A DNA stretch of 64,000 bases from Chryseobacterium phosphatilyticum (GTDB taxonomy: Bacteria > Bacteroidota > Bacteroidia > Flavobacteriales > Weeksellaceae). Each line of letters starts with the position of its first letter. Position 1 is the stretch's first letter. The notes under the pieces are model-generated. The model was not told the origin of the DNA and did not search any database. It saw only the letters and a list, made by a program, of their open reading frames with translations. The stretch covers positions 62,001 to 126,000 of the forward strand of contig NZ_PPED02000007.1 of NCBI RefSeq assembly GCF_002899825.2, in the 5' to 3' direction. The translations under genes and the position numbers were made by a program. This document shows positions 25,403 to 34,257 of this stretch, piece by piece.

Positions 25403-26222
25403 TTTTGATAAGTTTTTGAGGGTTAAAAAAGTGGTTCAGGGGTCCGTTTCCAAGACCTGTTTGTACATCTATTCCGTTTTCTATGGCATGATAAACATAT
25501 TGCTGTCCCAGAGAAACAGCTTCGTACAGGGTTTTTCCCTGAGCGATATATGCTGCTATGGCAGAAGAGAGAGTACAGCCCGAACCATGGGTATTACTCG
25601 TGTTAAATTTTAAGGTTTGGAAAGAATGAAAATGCTCGTTTTCATCATAGAATAGCGAAGTAATTGTTGTGGTTTCCTGATGACCTCCTTTAAGAAGAAT
25701 GGTTTTACAGCCCAGTTTTTTGATTTTGATCCCGGCAGCATATAAATTTTCCAGGGTTTCCACGTTCATATCTGCTAAAATGGCGGCCTCATCCATATTA
25801 GGGGTAATCACATCAGCAATAGGAAATAGCATTTCAGTGAGGGCTACAATGGTTTCCTCTTCAATCAAACGATGTCCACTGGTTGCAACCATTACGGGAT
25901 CAAAAACAATAGGGATTTTTTTGTATTCTGCTAATGTGGTAACAATGGTTTCTACTAACTGAGGGGTATGAACCATTCCTATTTTTATAGCATCCGGAAC
26001 AATATCCTCCAAAATTGCTTTGATCTGATCAGCCACTGCTTCTACAGGGATAGGATATATTTTCCTTACTCCTTGTGTATTTTGTACAGGTAAGGCGGTT
26101 AATACCGAAGTGGAATAACAGCCTAAAGCAGAAGTTGTTTTAATATCAGCCTGAATACCTGCACCACCGCTTCCATCGAAACCTGCAATGGTTAATACTG
26201 ACGGGTATTTATATTTTTTCAT
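25389..26222 (-). CDS. thiD: Hydroxymethylpyrimidine/phosphomethylpyrimidine kinase
   Basis: A 277-residue ribokinase-fold enzyme that phosphorylates HMP twice to HMP-PP for thiamine synthesis or salvage. The N-terminal signature GSGGAGIQAD spans 17-26. The central VFDPVMVATSGHRLI and the C-terminal GSGCTLSSAIAAYIAQG (ATP/anion hole) are typical. The start overlaps the stop of thiE by 4 bases (ATGA), indicating translational coupling. Confidence 0.96.
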   Translation of the reverse strand: MKKYKYPSVLTIAGFDGSGGAGIQADIKTTSALGCYSTSVLTALPVQNTQGVRKIYPIPVEAVADQIKAILEDIVPDAIKIGMVHTPQLVETIVTTLAEYKKIPIVFDPVMVATSGHRLIEEETIVALTEMLFPIADVITPNMDEAAILADMNVETLENLYAAGIKIKKLGCKTILLKGGHQETTTITSLFYDENEHFHSFQTLKFNTSNTHGSGCTLSSAIAAYIAQGKTLYEAVSLGQQYVYHAIENGIDVQTGLGNGPLNHFFNPQKLIKNEMV

Positions 26223-26854
26223 TTTACAATTTCATTTTTTAATTCATAAGCAGCTTTTTGAGGATCTGCCGCACTGCATATTGCAGAAACGACTGCAAGA
26301 CTATCTGCTCCTGCATTGATGACCGCTCTGGCGTTTTCCAGGTGAATACTGCCTATGGCTACCAAAGGTTTCTGGGTAAGTTGTCTGATTTTTGAGATGC
26401 CTTCCAGTCCCCATTCTGTAATGGTATCTGTTTTGGTTTTTGTCTTAAATACCGGGCTTATTCCAAGATAGTCAGCTACTGCTGTTTGCTCATTTTCAAG
26501 CTGATTCAGATGTTCTATGGAATATCCGATGATTTTATCTTTGAGCAAAGGATTCCTTCTCAGATCCTGAGGTGTTGCATCATTGTTTCCAACATGAATG
26601 CCTGCTGAATTTACTTTTTCAGCAACGCTGATGTTATCGTTGATGATAAGAGGAATATCATATTTATTTGTAATTTCAATAAGCTGCTGAGCTTTTTGAA
26701 GGAAGAGTTCAGGGCTGTCATTTTTCTCCCGAAGCTGTATAACATCCACACCACCAAGGATTGCCTGTTCAGCAACTTTCAGAAAATCTTTTCCCTTACA
26801 ATCTGCTTCAGAAATTACCAGATATAATGGATAAGGAAAGGTATTTATATTCAT
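26219..26854 (-). CDS. thiE: Thiamine-phosphate synthase
   Basis: A 211-residue TIM-barrel enzyme that joins HMP-PP and thiazole phosphate to thiamine phosphate. It shows VIQLREKN, IINDNISVAEKVNSAGIHVG and the phosphate loop region VAIGSIHLENA...AGADSLAVVSAI. It overlaps thiM upstream and thiD downstream by 4 bases each. Confidence 0.96.
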   Translation of the reverse strand: MNINTFPYPLYLVISEADCKGKDFLKVAEQAILGGVDVIQLREKNDSPELFLQKAQQLIEITNKYDIPLIINDNISVAEKVNSAGIHVGNNDATPQDLRRNPLLKDKIIGYSIEHLNQLENEQTAVADYLGISPVFKTKTKTDTITEWGLEGISKIRQLTQKPLVAIGSIHLENARAVINAGADSLAVVSAICSAADPQKAAYELKNEIVK

Positions 26855-27648
26855 GACCTTTCGATTTTCAGATGACTTGTAAATTCTTCTTCGGTGATAT
26901 TGTACAGCTTGTCAATCAAATTGACTTGAAGACTTCCCGGGCCTTTGCTTTCACGAACAGCCAGTTCACCTGCTATTCCCAGTAATGACATTGCTGCAGC
27001 AGTTCCTGATACTTTATCTTCTATAGTACCAATGAATGCTCCTGTTAATGCACTGGCAGAACATCCGAGACCTGTTACTTTAGTCATGAGCGGATGACCA
27101 TTTCTAATATGAAAAGATTGATTTTTGCTTAGGATAATATCCGTTTCGCCGGAGATGCAGACAATGGTGTTATATTGATTAACCAACATTTGTGCAGCGT
27201 CAACAGCGTCATTACTTTCTGCAGTACTGTCTACTCCTTTGGTGATTGTTTTATTGGTTTTGGAAAGTGCAATAATCTCAGAAGCATTACCCCTGATCAC
27301 GGTAGGATGAAACTGTAACAGCTGATGTAATATCTGATCGCGGAAAGAGGTCGCACCTGCACCTACCGGATCTAATACCCATGGTTTATGAATTGTATTT
27401 GCTGTTTCTGCAGCTATAAACATAGATTCGGCCCAGTATTCATCAAGGGTGCCAATATTGATAACCAAGGAATGGGCAATGTTGACCATTTCTTTGATTT
27501 CAGAATGAGCATGCGCCATAATTGGAGATGCTCCTGCAGCCAACAGAGCATTGGCTGTATTGTTCATTACTACATAATTGGTAATATTGTGAACAAGAGG
27601 AGACTTTTGTCGTACAAGCTGAACTTGTTGCCAGAGAGTTTTTTCCAT
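26851..27648 (-). CDS. thiM: Hydroxyethylthiazole kinase
   Basis: A 265-residue ribokinase-like enzyme that phosphorylates thiazole alcohol, a salvage step. It has VHNITNYVVMNNTANALLA near the N-terminus, VLDPVGAGAT in the middle and VTGLGCSASALTGA with the catalytic Cys. The frame is open to 27702, but the extra residues are hydrophobic and non-homologous and begin inside the riboswitch leader. The ATG at 27648 (MEKTLWQQVQ) gives the usual length. It is the first gene of the TPP-riboswitch operon. Confidence 0.93.
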   Translation of the reverse strand: MEKTLWQQVQLVRQKSPLVHNITNYVVMNNTANALLAAGASPIMAHAHSEIKEMVNIAHSLVINIGTLDEYWAESMFIAAETANTIHKPWVLDPVGAGATSFRDQILHQLLQFHPTVIRGNASEIIALSKTNKTITKGVDSTAESNDAVDAAQMLVNQYNTIVCISGETDIILSKNQSFHIRNGHPLMTKVTGLGCSASALTGAFIGTIEDKVSGTAAAMSLLGIAGELAVRESKGPGSLQVNLIDKLYNITEEEFTSHLKIERS

Positions 27649-27716
27649 TGTTATCATTAAAAATAAAAATAGCTTTAGGAAAAAATCCGAAACAAAAGAC
27701 ATAAGAAATCATGTCA

Positions 27717-27800
27717 TTTTGCTTTTCCCTACGTCGGTGTAAGCCGTATCAGGTTCAAAGGGACTCTCTCAATTCTTTTCAGAATACCCCTAAAGCAAAA
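27717..27800 (-). ncRNA. TPP riboswitch (THI element)
   Basis: On the minus strand, the element runs from a P1 stem (TTTGCTTT paired with AAAGCAAA) through AGGGGTATTCTG, TGAGAGAGTCCC, the invariant CTTTGAACCTGAT and a hairpin CGGCTTACACCG to CGTAGGGAA. These are the conserved blocks of the TPP aptamer. It lies 69 bases upstream of the thiM start, and the mapped promoter places the transcription start right at its 5' edge. It should reduce thi expression when TPP is abundant. Whether control is by translation or by attenuation cannot be told: no clear terminator hairpin is visible. Confidence 0.95.
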
Positions 27801-27833
27801 CAAATGTATAAAAATTATCACAGGAGGCAAAAA
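27801..27833 (-). promoter_or_regulatory. Promoter of the thi operon
   Basis: On the minus strand, TTG (27830-27828), 19 bases and TACATTTG (27808-27801) are a full consensus match. Transcription would start about 5-7 bases further, at the beginning of the TPP aptamer. Confidence 0.8.
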
Positions 27834-27860
27834 CCTTTAACAGATTTTACGGAGAGCATA

Positions 27861-29702
27861 TTATCTCTCCACCAGCTCTTTGACCGGTTCTCCGTAATAA
27901 TCAATCTCTGTTGTGTTGATCTTAAGCAGCTGGTACCATTTTCTGAAAGCCCCAATGAAAACAATCAGCATCAGTATCATTGCCGTTACTGCTAAAGCAG
28001 CCAGTAAGTACTGCTCTTTCGGAATATAAATACTGGTGACCTGAATATATCCTGCCCAGAAAGTTATGATCGCCATAAAAACACCGGGGATAGCCGAACA
28101 TAACGCATACTTTCCTCTGTTCATTCTGATAAGCATAGTGGTACAGACAATGAGCCCACAGGCGGCCAGCAGCTGGTTACTGATCCCAAACAATGGCCAG
28201 ATACTGCTCACATTTCCGGTATACACCAGATAGCCCCAGGCAAAAGTAAAGAGTAAACTGCTGATAATAATTCCGGGAACCCAGTTTTTATCATTGAATT
28301 TCGGAACCACAGCGCCCAGCATTTCCTGTAAAAAGAAACGTCCCACCCGGGTTCCTGCATCAATAGCTGTAAGAATAAATACTGCTTCAAACATGATGGC
28401 AAAATTATACCAGTACGCTGTCAGTTGATCCATATAAGGAATTTTATTGAAAATATGAGCCATTCCCACTGCTAAAGAAACCGCACCACCGGTTCTTCCA
28501 TAAAGATCAATCCCTATTTTTTGTGAATAATAATCAATATCCACTCCATGTAATGAAGGATGTGTTGCAAGGAATGAGTCATATGCTTCTTTTGGTGTAT
28601 TGATGGCAAAATAATCTCCGGGCATCAAGGTACATGCGGCAATCAAAGCCATGAGTGCAACAAAGCCTTCTACAAGCATAGCACCATATCCCACGAAAAG
28701 AATTTCTTTTTCTTTATTCAGCATTTTTGGAGTCGTTCCCGTAGCAATTACGGCATGGAATCCTGAGATGGCCCCACAGGCAATCACAATAAAAATAAAC
28801 GGAAGCACGGGACCACCGATGACAGGACCTCCACCATTTACAAATGCTGTGATAGCTGGCATTTGTACAGTAGGGTGGATGACAATAACACCAATAGCAA
28901 GCATAATAATAGTTCCGATTTTAAGGTAAGTTGAGAGATAATCTCTTGGAACCAAAAGCAACCATACGGGTAACACCGAAGCCAGGAAACCATACAAAGG
29001 GATAGCAATAGAAATGGTTTTAATATCCCATGAAAATAAATTATTCATGGTAGGATTCTGCATGAGACTATGTCCACCGATAATTCCTGCAATTAACAGG
29101 ATTCCACCCAGGATACTGGCAAAAAGGACACTGTTCTTTTTATATCTCATAATCAACCCCATAATGACCGCAATAGGCATTGTAATAACTACTGTAAACA
29201 GTGACCATGATGCTTCATGCATTGCATTGATACAAGCGAGTGATAAGCCAGCCAGAGTTAGGATTAATATAAACAGAATGGCAAAACCTGCTACGGTTCC
29301 GGTTGTTTTACCAATTTCTTTTGAAGCAATGGTAGCAAGACTTTGTCCTTTATGACGAACGGAAGCAAATAAAACCACCATATCATGTACTCCTCCGCCT
29401 AGTACACAGCCTATTAAAATCCAGAGGGCACCGGGAAGATATCCGAACTGAGCTGCCAAAACAGGTCCTACCAGAGGTCCGGCAGCAGCAATGGCGGCAA
29501 AATGATGTCCGAAAAGTACATTTTTATTTGTTGCAACATAATCTTTACCATCTGCAAATTCAACAGCAGGAGTGATATGCTGGTCATTAAGCCTTAAGAC
29601 TTTGTTGGCGATGAAAATTCCATAAAATCTATAGGCGATCGCAAAAATAAGGACAGAAGTGAATATAAGGGTAAGGGCATTGATATTATCCAGGAAATCC
29701 AT
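27861..29702 (-). CDS. cstA: Carbon starvation protein CstA family transporter
   Basis: A 613-residue inner-membrane protein with many hydrophobic helices, near the length of this branch of the CstA family. Visible conserved stretches include PLVGPVLAAQFGYLPGALWI, LGGGVHDMVVLF and GFHAVIATGTTPKML. CstA proteins are linked to peptide or pyruvate uptake during carbon limitation. The stop lies about 30 bases before the thi promoter with no visible terminator, so readthrough into the thi leader is possible. The -7 element TAAATTTG at 29829-29822 on the minus strand would give a leader of about 110 bases. Confidence 0.92.
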   Translation of the reverse strand: MDFLDNINALTLIFTSVLIFAIAYRFYGIFIANKVLRLNDQHITPAVEFADGKDYVATNKNVLFGHHFAAIAAAGPLVGPVLAAQFGYLPGALWILIGCVLGGGVHDMVVLFASVRHKGQSLATIASKEIGKTTGTVAGFAILFILILTLAGLSLACINAMHEASWSLFTVVITMPIAVIMGLIMRYKKNSVLFASILGGILLIAGIIGGHSLMQNPTMNNLFSWDIKTISIAIPLYGFLASVLPVWLLLVPRDYLSTYLKIGTIIMLAIGVIVIHPTVQMPAITAFVNGGGPVIGGPVLPFIFIVIACGAISGFHAVIATGTTPKMLNKEKEILFVGYGAMLVEGFVALMALIAACTLMPGDYFAINTPKEAYDSFLATHPSLHGVDIDYYSQKIGIDLYGRTGGAVSLAVGMAHIFNKIPYMDQLTAYWYNFAIMFEAVFILTAIDAGTRVGRFFLQEMLGAVVPKFNDKNWVPGIIISSLLFTFAWGYLVYTGNVSSIWPLFGISNQLLAACGLIVCTTMLIRMNRGKYALCSAIPGVFMAIITFWAGYIQVTSIYIPKEQYLLAALAVTAMILMLIVFIGAFRKWYQLLKINTTEIDYYGEPVKELVER

Positions 29703-29899
29703 ATTATTTGGTTTTTTAAGTGAATAATTTAAATTATAGGCTTCTTTGTTAGGAATAATTTAATTATTAGCCAAGGTAATTATTTTTTACTTAAAAAATA
29801 TTAATATGTATATCAATTTAGCAAATTTATTGTTCTGTTTTAATCTATTCTTCTAACGATAGGAGTTTACAGATTTTGTAGTGAAGCTGTGTATAGTTT

Positions 29900-30928
29900 T
29901 TATTTTTTCTGTGAAACAATGAAATCTACTGTCTGATCTGTCATCTTGTCAAGAGTGGCTTTATCCGTTGTGGAAAAACTGTGCACTCCGTTATCAATGG
30001 TAATTAAAGAAGATTCTATTTTTGCTTTTCTGAGCTTTCTGTACAATTTTTTAGATTGGCTCAAAGGAACAATTTTATCCTTATTTCCCTGAACGATTAG
30101 AGTGGGAACACCGGTTTTGGTATAGGTGACAGGAGATATGGTTTTTAAATAGTCGATGGCCCGGTCCTGATCCTTTTTTAAATCATATCCTGAAAGCCCT
30201 TTTACTAAACCCTGCTGTAAACTCACAATTTTTTTGGAGATCATTCCTACGATAGCAACCGGAATCGTTCCCAGCCTGGTAAGGAAAAGTTTGTTCAGAT
30301 CAGCAGGTCCGTAATGGTCAACTACATAATTTACTTTTGCAGAATAAGATGAAAGCAGAGGACTTCCTATAAATGCATTATCTGGTGTGTAGGCTGCAAG
30401 AAGTGACAGGTGTGCTCCTGCCGATGCTCCAAACAGACCGATATTATGGATATCAAAGTTATATTTTTCAGCATTCTTTCTTACCCATCGTACTGCATCT
30501 TTGGTATCTTCCAGTGGAAGAGGGAAATGAGTGCTGTCATTCAGAAGAGTGTAATTAATGCTGATAACAGCATATTGTTTTGCGATCAGTTTTGCTATCG
30601 TTGTTTCCAGATAATTGTCTGCATATACCGCTTTACTACCTTCTATCCATCCACCTCCATGAACATAAATTAAAACAGGAAGTGTACCGGAGAAATTTTT
30701 TGGGGTGTAAAGGTCCAGGGAAAGGGAATCTCCTCTTTTACTGGTTTTATAAACTATATTTTCAGAAATTGTAGCTATTTCCGGGAGAAGAGTACTTTTT
30801 ACATGTTGAACCTTTGCGGGGGACTGGGAAAATGATTGAGAAAAAGTGAACTGGAATGAGGTTAGAAATAAAACAAAAAGCAGATTTGTAAAAAACCTGC
30901 AGATAGATATATTGTTTATTGATTTCAT
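29900..30928 (-). CDS. Exported alpha/beta hydrolase (esterase/lipase-like)
   Basis: A 342-residue hydrolase with an N-terminal signal (hydrophobic about 12-30). The oxyanion motif HGGGW (90-94) and nucleophile GASAG (Ser169) match the HSL/BD-FAE esterase groups. The acid and histidine lie in GNKDKIVPL and NGVHSF. It should hydrolyse small acyl esters in the periplasm; the substrate is unknown. The DUF3037 gene lies 22 bases upstream, so it may be cotranscribed with the HipA-like pair. Confidence 0.85.
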   Translation of the reverse strand: MKSINNISICRFFTNLLFVLFLTSFQFTFSQSFSQSPAKVQHVKSTLLPEIATISENIVYKTSKRGDSLSLDLYTPKNFSGTLPVLIYVHGGGWIEGSKAVYADNYLETTIAKLIAKQYAVISINYTLLNDSTHFPLPLEDTKDAVRWVRKNAEKYNFDIHNIGLFGASAGAHLSLLAAYTPDNAFIGSPLLSSYSAKVNYVVDHYGPADLNKLFLTRLGTIPVAIVGMISKKIVSLQQGLVKGLSGYDLKKDQDRAIDYLKTISPVTYTKTGVPTLIVQGNKDKIVPLSQSKKLYRKLRKAKIESSLITIDNGVHSFSTTDKATLDKMTDQTVDFIVSQKK

Positions 30929-30950
30929 ACTGTACTTTTTTGAGGGAATG

Positions 30951-31334
30951 TTATTTTACTAACTCCTCAAAAAGTTTACCAAAAGTAGTGTTCAGATCCG
31001 TTGATTTTCCAGGATGAGGTCTCGAAGTCTGAACAACAGCACTTCTTACAGCTGTCAGCCATCGGAAACGTTCAGGAACATCAAGTTGAGCAATTGGGCC
31101 GCCATCTTTATCTCCTTGAGCAATTTTTTGAAAACTTTCAAGATTCTGAATGATATCATCGTAATCCAGTTTGCTGTGCATCAGTCTGAATTTATCCGGA
31201 CACAAATAGAACTCTACTTTGATGAATTTTTCTTTTTTAGAAAACATCACCAATCCGATATTGAAAAATTCTTCTCTTTCAACTTTAGGCACCAGGCGTA
31301 TTACCGCATATTCATATATTTTATCCTCTTGCAT
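30951..31334 (-). CDS. DUF3037 protein
   Basis: A 127-residue cytoplasmic protein matching DUF3037: YEYAVIRLVPKVEREEFFNIG near the N-terminus, followed by conserved basic and acidic stretches and RSAVVQTSRPHPG. The function is unknown. Its start overlaps the end of the HipA-like kinase gene by 14 bases, and this pairing is a recurring arrangement in Bacteroidota as far as I know. The two probably act together. Confidence 0.85.
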   Translation of the reverse strand: MQEDKIYEYAVIRLVPKVEREEFFNIGLVMFSKKEKFIKVEFYLCPDKFRLMHSKLDYDDIIQNLESFQKIAQGDKDGGPIAQLDVPERFRWLTAVRSAVVQTSRPHPGKSTDLNTTFGKLFEELVK

Positions 31335-32094
31335 TTTTCGCTTCGTTTACAAAGATTTGAGAGTTTTCTAATCTGGTTTTCATAAACTGAAAATAAATCT
31401 CGCGAATTTCATCAGGAGTTTCATCCGCATCATTCCAGTGTAGCCAGTCTTCAGGAATTGAATTGACAATTTCCCTGAAAAGGGTATCATTCAATACTTC
31501 ATGGGCAAATGTATCAGCTTCATCCAGCATTTTAGCTTTGGGCAGTAATACGTGGTCTTTCACATATTTGAATGGTGTTTTTGCAGCTGTATCAAAATTC
31601 TGCCATGAGTGGTGAAAATAGAACGATGCCCCATTATCGATGATCCAAAGTTCTTTATGCCACATCAGCATATTCGTATTTTTAAAAGTACGGTCAATGT
31701 TGGTAATAAAGGCATCCAGCCATACGATCTTTGAAGCCAGAAGAGGATCAATACTTACTCCGGGATCATAAGTAATAGACCCGGAAAGATAGTGTAATCC
31801 AAGATTAAGGCCTTCGGAATGCTTAAGAAGATCCTGAATTTCTTCATCTGCTTCTGTTCTTCCAAAGTCTGCATCAAGATTTATAAAAACGAGCTCAGGG
31901 ATCTTTAACCCCAACGCTTCTGTAATTTTTCCACCTAACAGTTCAGAGATCAGCATTTTCACTCCATGGCCTGCACCACGGAACTTTAACACATATTTGA
32001 AATCATCATCAGCTTCTGCCAGAGCAGGAAGTGAGCCTCCTTCTCTCAAGGGCAGAATGTAACGCATCACGGTTACAGTTCTTAAATTCTGCAT
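31321..32094 (-). CDS. HipA-like kinase domain protein
   Basis: A 257-residue protein resembling the kinase fold of HipA without its N-terminal subdomain or a HipB partner. An ATP-site lysine is likely Lys37 (YVLKF), with a glycine-rich RGAGHG (39-44). The catalytic loop reads WLDAFITNIDRTFKNTN (Asp127, Asp134, Asn139), and the metal site reads IIDNGAS (Asp153). The catalytic residues look intact, so it is probably an active kinase. The target is unknown. It overlaps the DUF3037 gene by 14 bases and shares a short divergent spacer with the plus-strand hydrolase at 32165. Confidence 0.75.
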   Translation of the reverse strand: MQNLRTVTVMRYILPLREGGSLPALAEADDDFKYVLKFRGAGHGVKMLISELLGGKITEALGLKIPELVFINLDADFGRTEADEEIQDLLKHSEGLNLGLHYLSGSITYDPGVSIDPLLASKIVWLDAFITNIDRTFKNTNMLMWHKELWIIDNGASFYFHHSWQNFDTAAKTPFKYVKDHVLLPKAKMLDEADTFAHEVLNDTLFREIVNSIPEDWLHWNDADETPDEIREIYFQFMKTRLENSQIFVNEAKNARG

Positions 32095-32164
32095 GAAGCA
32101 AAAATAAGCTTATTTTTTATAGTTTTTTTCATAAATTTCGATGAAAATAAATTGTATTTGTTGT

Positions 32165-33007
32165 ATGAATCTGACGATTGAGAAAAATATCAAGCTTGAA
32201 AATCCGGAAACAAGAAGCTTCCTCGCGGATAGTTTTTATATTGAAAATAATGAAAAACGACCATTGATCATTTTCGTTCATGGCTATAAAGGATATAAAG
32301 ATTGGGGAGCGTGGAATGTAATGGCAAAAAAGTTTGCTAAGGCAGGATTTTTCTTCGTAAAATTTAATTTTTCTCATAATGGTACCACGATAGAGGATCC
32401 TTTTAATTTTGGAGATCTGGAAGCATTTGGGAATAATAATTATTCTAAAGAATTGTCTGATCTTGGTTTTGTGATTGATCATTTTATTACAGATCCTCAT
32501 GTGGATCCTGAAAAGGTTATCCTGATCGGTCATAGCAGGGGCGGAGGAATTTCTATTATCAAAACCTTTGAAGATGAAAGAATCAACGGATTGATCACAT
32601 TGGCAAGTGTAGATACTTTGGAGCGATTTCCTACGGGAAATGCTTTTGAAAACTGGAAGAATAGTGGCGTATATTTTGTACTTAATGGCAGAACAAAACA
32701 AGAGATGCCTCATTATTATCAGTTTTATGAAAATTATGAACAAAACGAACATCGGTTTGATGTAGAACGTGCCACTGAAATGGCAAAGGCTCACGTGTTA
32801 GTCATTCACGGAACGGATGATGAAGCAGTGGAAGTAAAACAAGCGGAACATCTTCATATCCTTAATCCTAATTCTGAATTATTTCTTATTGAAAATGCTA
32901 ATCACACCTTTGGAGCCAAAGAACCATGGACAGAAGAAGAATTACCTAAAGACCTGAATGCGGTGACGGAAAAGTGTATTGATTTTATCAACAAGAAGAT
33001 GAGATAA
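32165..33007 (+). CDS. Alpha/beta hydrolase
   Basis: A 280-residue cytoplasmic alpha/beta hydrolase. The oxyanion strand reads FVHGYKGYKDWG, the nucleophile elbow is GHSRGGG (Ser124), and acid and histidine lie in HGTDDEAV and NHTFGAK. The pattern resembles the dienelactone-hydrolase/peptidase S9-like group. An in-frame ATG at 32141 would add MKINCICC, which has no family counterpart, so 32165 is preferred. It is divergent from the HipA-like gene. Confidence 0.85.
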   Translation: MNLTIEKNIKLENPETRSFLADSFYIENNEKRPLIIFVHGYKGYKDWGAWNVMAKKFAKAGFFFVKFNFSHNGTTIEDPFNFGDLEAFGNNNYSKELSDLGFVIDHFITDPHVDPEKVILIGHSRGGGISIIKTFEDERINGLITLASVDTLERFPTGNAFENWKNSGVYFVLNGRTKQEMPHYYQFYENYEQNEHRFDVERATEMAKAHVLVIHGTDDEAVEVKQAEHLHILNPNSELFLIENANHTFGAKEPWTEEELPKDLNAVTEKCIDFINKKMR

Positions 33008-33073
33008 GATTTTTTTTCTAAAATAAAGCTATTTTAAATACGTTATAATACTTAATCACCATATAAATTAATT

Positions 33074-33592
33074 ATGAAAAAGGTTATTGCCGGCGCATTG
33101 GCGCTATCATTATGTACAGCTGTTGTTTCCTGTAAAAAAGAATCCCAAACGCAATCTTCTGTAAGTACAGATACATTAGCAACAGTATTACCAAAAGATT
33201 CAGCGGATGCATCTAAAACCGATTCAGTATCTGCTACGGCTGCTCCAGCCACTACCACTACAGTTGAAGTTATTACAAAAAATGACGGGAAGTATCCCCA
33301 TGATGTAAAATTATTTGAAGATAAGAATTTTACGGATCGATTGAAAAAAGTGGTAGGAAAAGACTATGATGAAATGGTAAAAAGTTTCAATGTAGAAAGT
33401 CCTATCGTATCTGAGAACGCGATTTATAAACTTCATGGATGTAAGCAGCACGATTGTCCGGGATATGCTACCTCTATTTATTATGATGCTAAAAATGATA
33501 ACCTGAATGTTTCTATTGATAGAAACGGAAAGGTCACTGATTTTGCAGAAAAAGGAAAGATTACTATTTCAGAATCACTGAAAGCCAAATAA
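33074..33592 (+). CDS. Lipoprotein with Ivy-like lysozyme-inhibitor signature
   Basis: A 172-residue lipoprotein: hydrophobic signal, lipid-modified Cys20 (AVVSCKK), then about 45 residues rich in Ser, Thr and Ala as a linker. The C-terminal part contains CKQHDC (123-128) preceded by YKLHG and followed by a strand pattern ending in NLNVSIDRNG. The inhibitor-of-vertebrate-lysozyme family carries a CKPHDC loop in the same kind of beta-strand setting, and that loop plugs the lysozyme active site. I infer a membrane-anchored Ivy-like inhibitor; the N-terminal half does not obviously match. The gene stands alone with a palindromic terminator. Confidence 0.6.
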   Translation: MKKVIAGALALSLCTAVVSCKKESQTQSSVSTDTLATVLPKDSADASKTDSVSATAAPATTTTVEVITKNDGKYPHDVKLFEDKNFTDRLKKVVGKDYDEMVKSFNVESPIVSENAIYKLHGCKQHDCPGYATSIYYDAKNDNLNVSIDRNGKVTDFAEKGKITISESLKAK

Positions 33593-33610
33593 CAGAACAA
33601 TATTGCAAAT

Positions 33611-33640
33611 AAAAAAGGAGTGAAATTTCACTCCTTTTTT
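33611..33640. terminator. Bidirectional palindromic terminator
   Basis: A perfect 30-bp palindrome (AAAAAAGGAGTGAAA and its complement) lies between the convergent Ivy-like gene and the lipoprotein gene at 33639. Confidence 0.85.
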
Positions 33641-34244
33641 ATTGAATATCGCCGGTTTTTACCGCATTCTTTTTTACCGACTTTAAAAGACTTCTGAAGT
33701 TTTTCATCGTCATCATTTCAGTAGTGGGATCAAAAATGGTAACTTTTTGATCCTTTTCTACAGAGACTTCTGAAGATGCCTTCAGAGAATATATTTTTTT
33801 CATCGTAGTAATGTCATACACGTCCATCATTGCGAAAGTTTCATTCTTCTTATATTCATACTGCGTTCCGATTGAATGGTCTAAACCGTTTCGGACTTTC
33901 AATGTATAGATATTGACCAGAAAATTAAAATCAGAATTATTTTTCAAGACCTCGAGGTCTTCAGGTTCAGGTTCAAACGGAATGCTGCTTTGAATTATAT
34001 TTTCTGCTCTTGCTGTTTTTAAATCAGTGGCTTTGCCATTGCTCAGATCCTGAAATAATTTCAGCGTTTCTTTGCCCATCATGTCTCTATGGTGCGAATC
34101 TACACCTGTTCTGATATCATTTATCAGCCATTTTTTATCTTTTGAAAACACCAGTGATTTACTGTAAATCCCATAATCTTTCCTGACCGGATAATAACAT
34201 GATTGGAGACAGATGAGAAAGAAAAAGAAAATGTATTTCTTCAT
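33639..34244 (-). CDS. Uncharacterised lipoprotein
   Basis: I do not recognise a family. The 201-residue product has a lipoprotein signal (MKKYIFFFFLICLQSC, lipidated Cys16), then a mixed alpha/beta body. The frame is open upstream to 34289, but that would put 15 charged residues in front of the signal and overlap the flavin reductase gene, so 34244 is chosen. It lies 13 bases downstream of that gene and is probably cotranscribed. Confidence 0.75.
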   Translation of the reverse strand: MKKYIFFFFLICLQSCYYPVRKDYGIYSKSLVFSKDKKWLINDIRTGVDSHHRDMMGKETLKLFQDLSNGKATDLKTARAENIIQSSIPFEPEPEDLEVLKNNSDFNFLVNIYTLKVRNGLDHSIGTQYEYKKNETFAMMDVYDITTMKKIYSLKASSEVSVEKDQKVTIFDPTTEMMTMKNFRSLLKSVKKNAVKTGDIQ

Positions 34245-34257
34245 AAATCCATTGAAA

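Noticed and set aside
27649..27702. Longer ThiM N-terminus
   Set aside because: The extra residues start next to the TPP aptamer, are hydrophobic and do not belong to the family.
32129..32794. Large open frame on the minus strand over the hydrolase gene
   Set aside because: It runs opposite to a clear alpha/beta hydrolase with an intact catalytic serine motif and matches no family.
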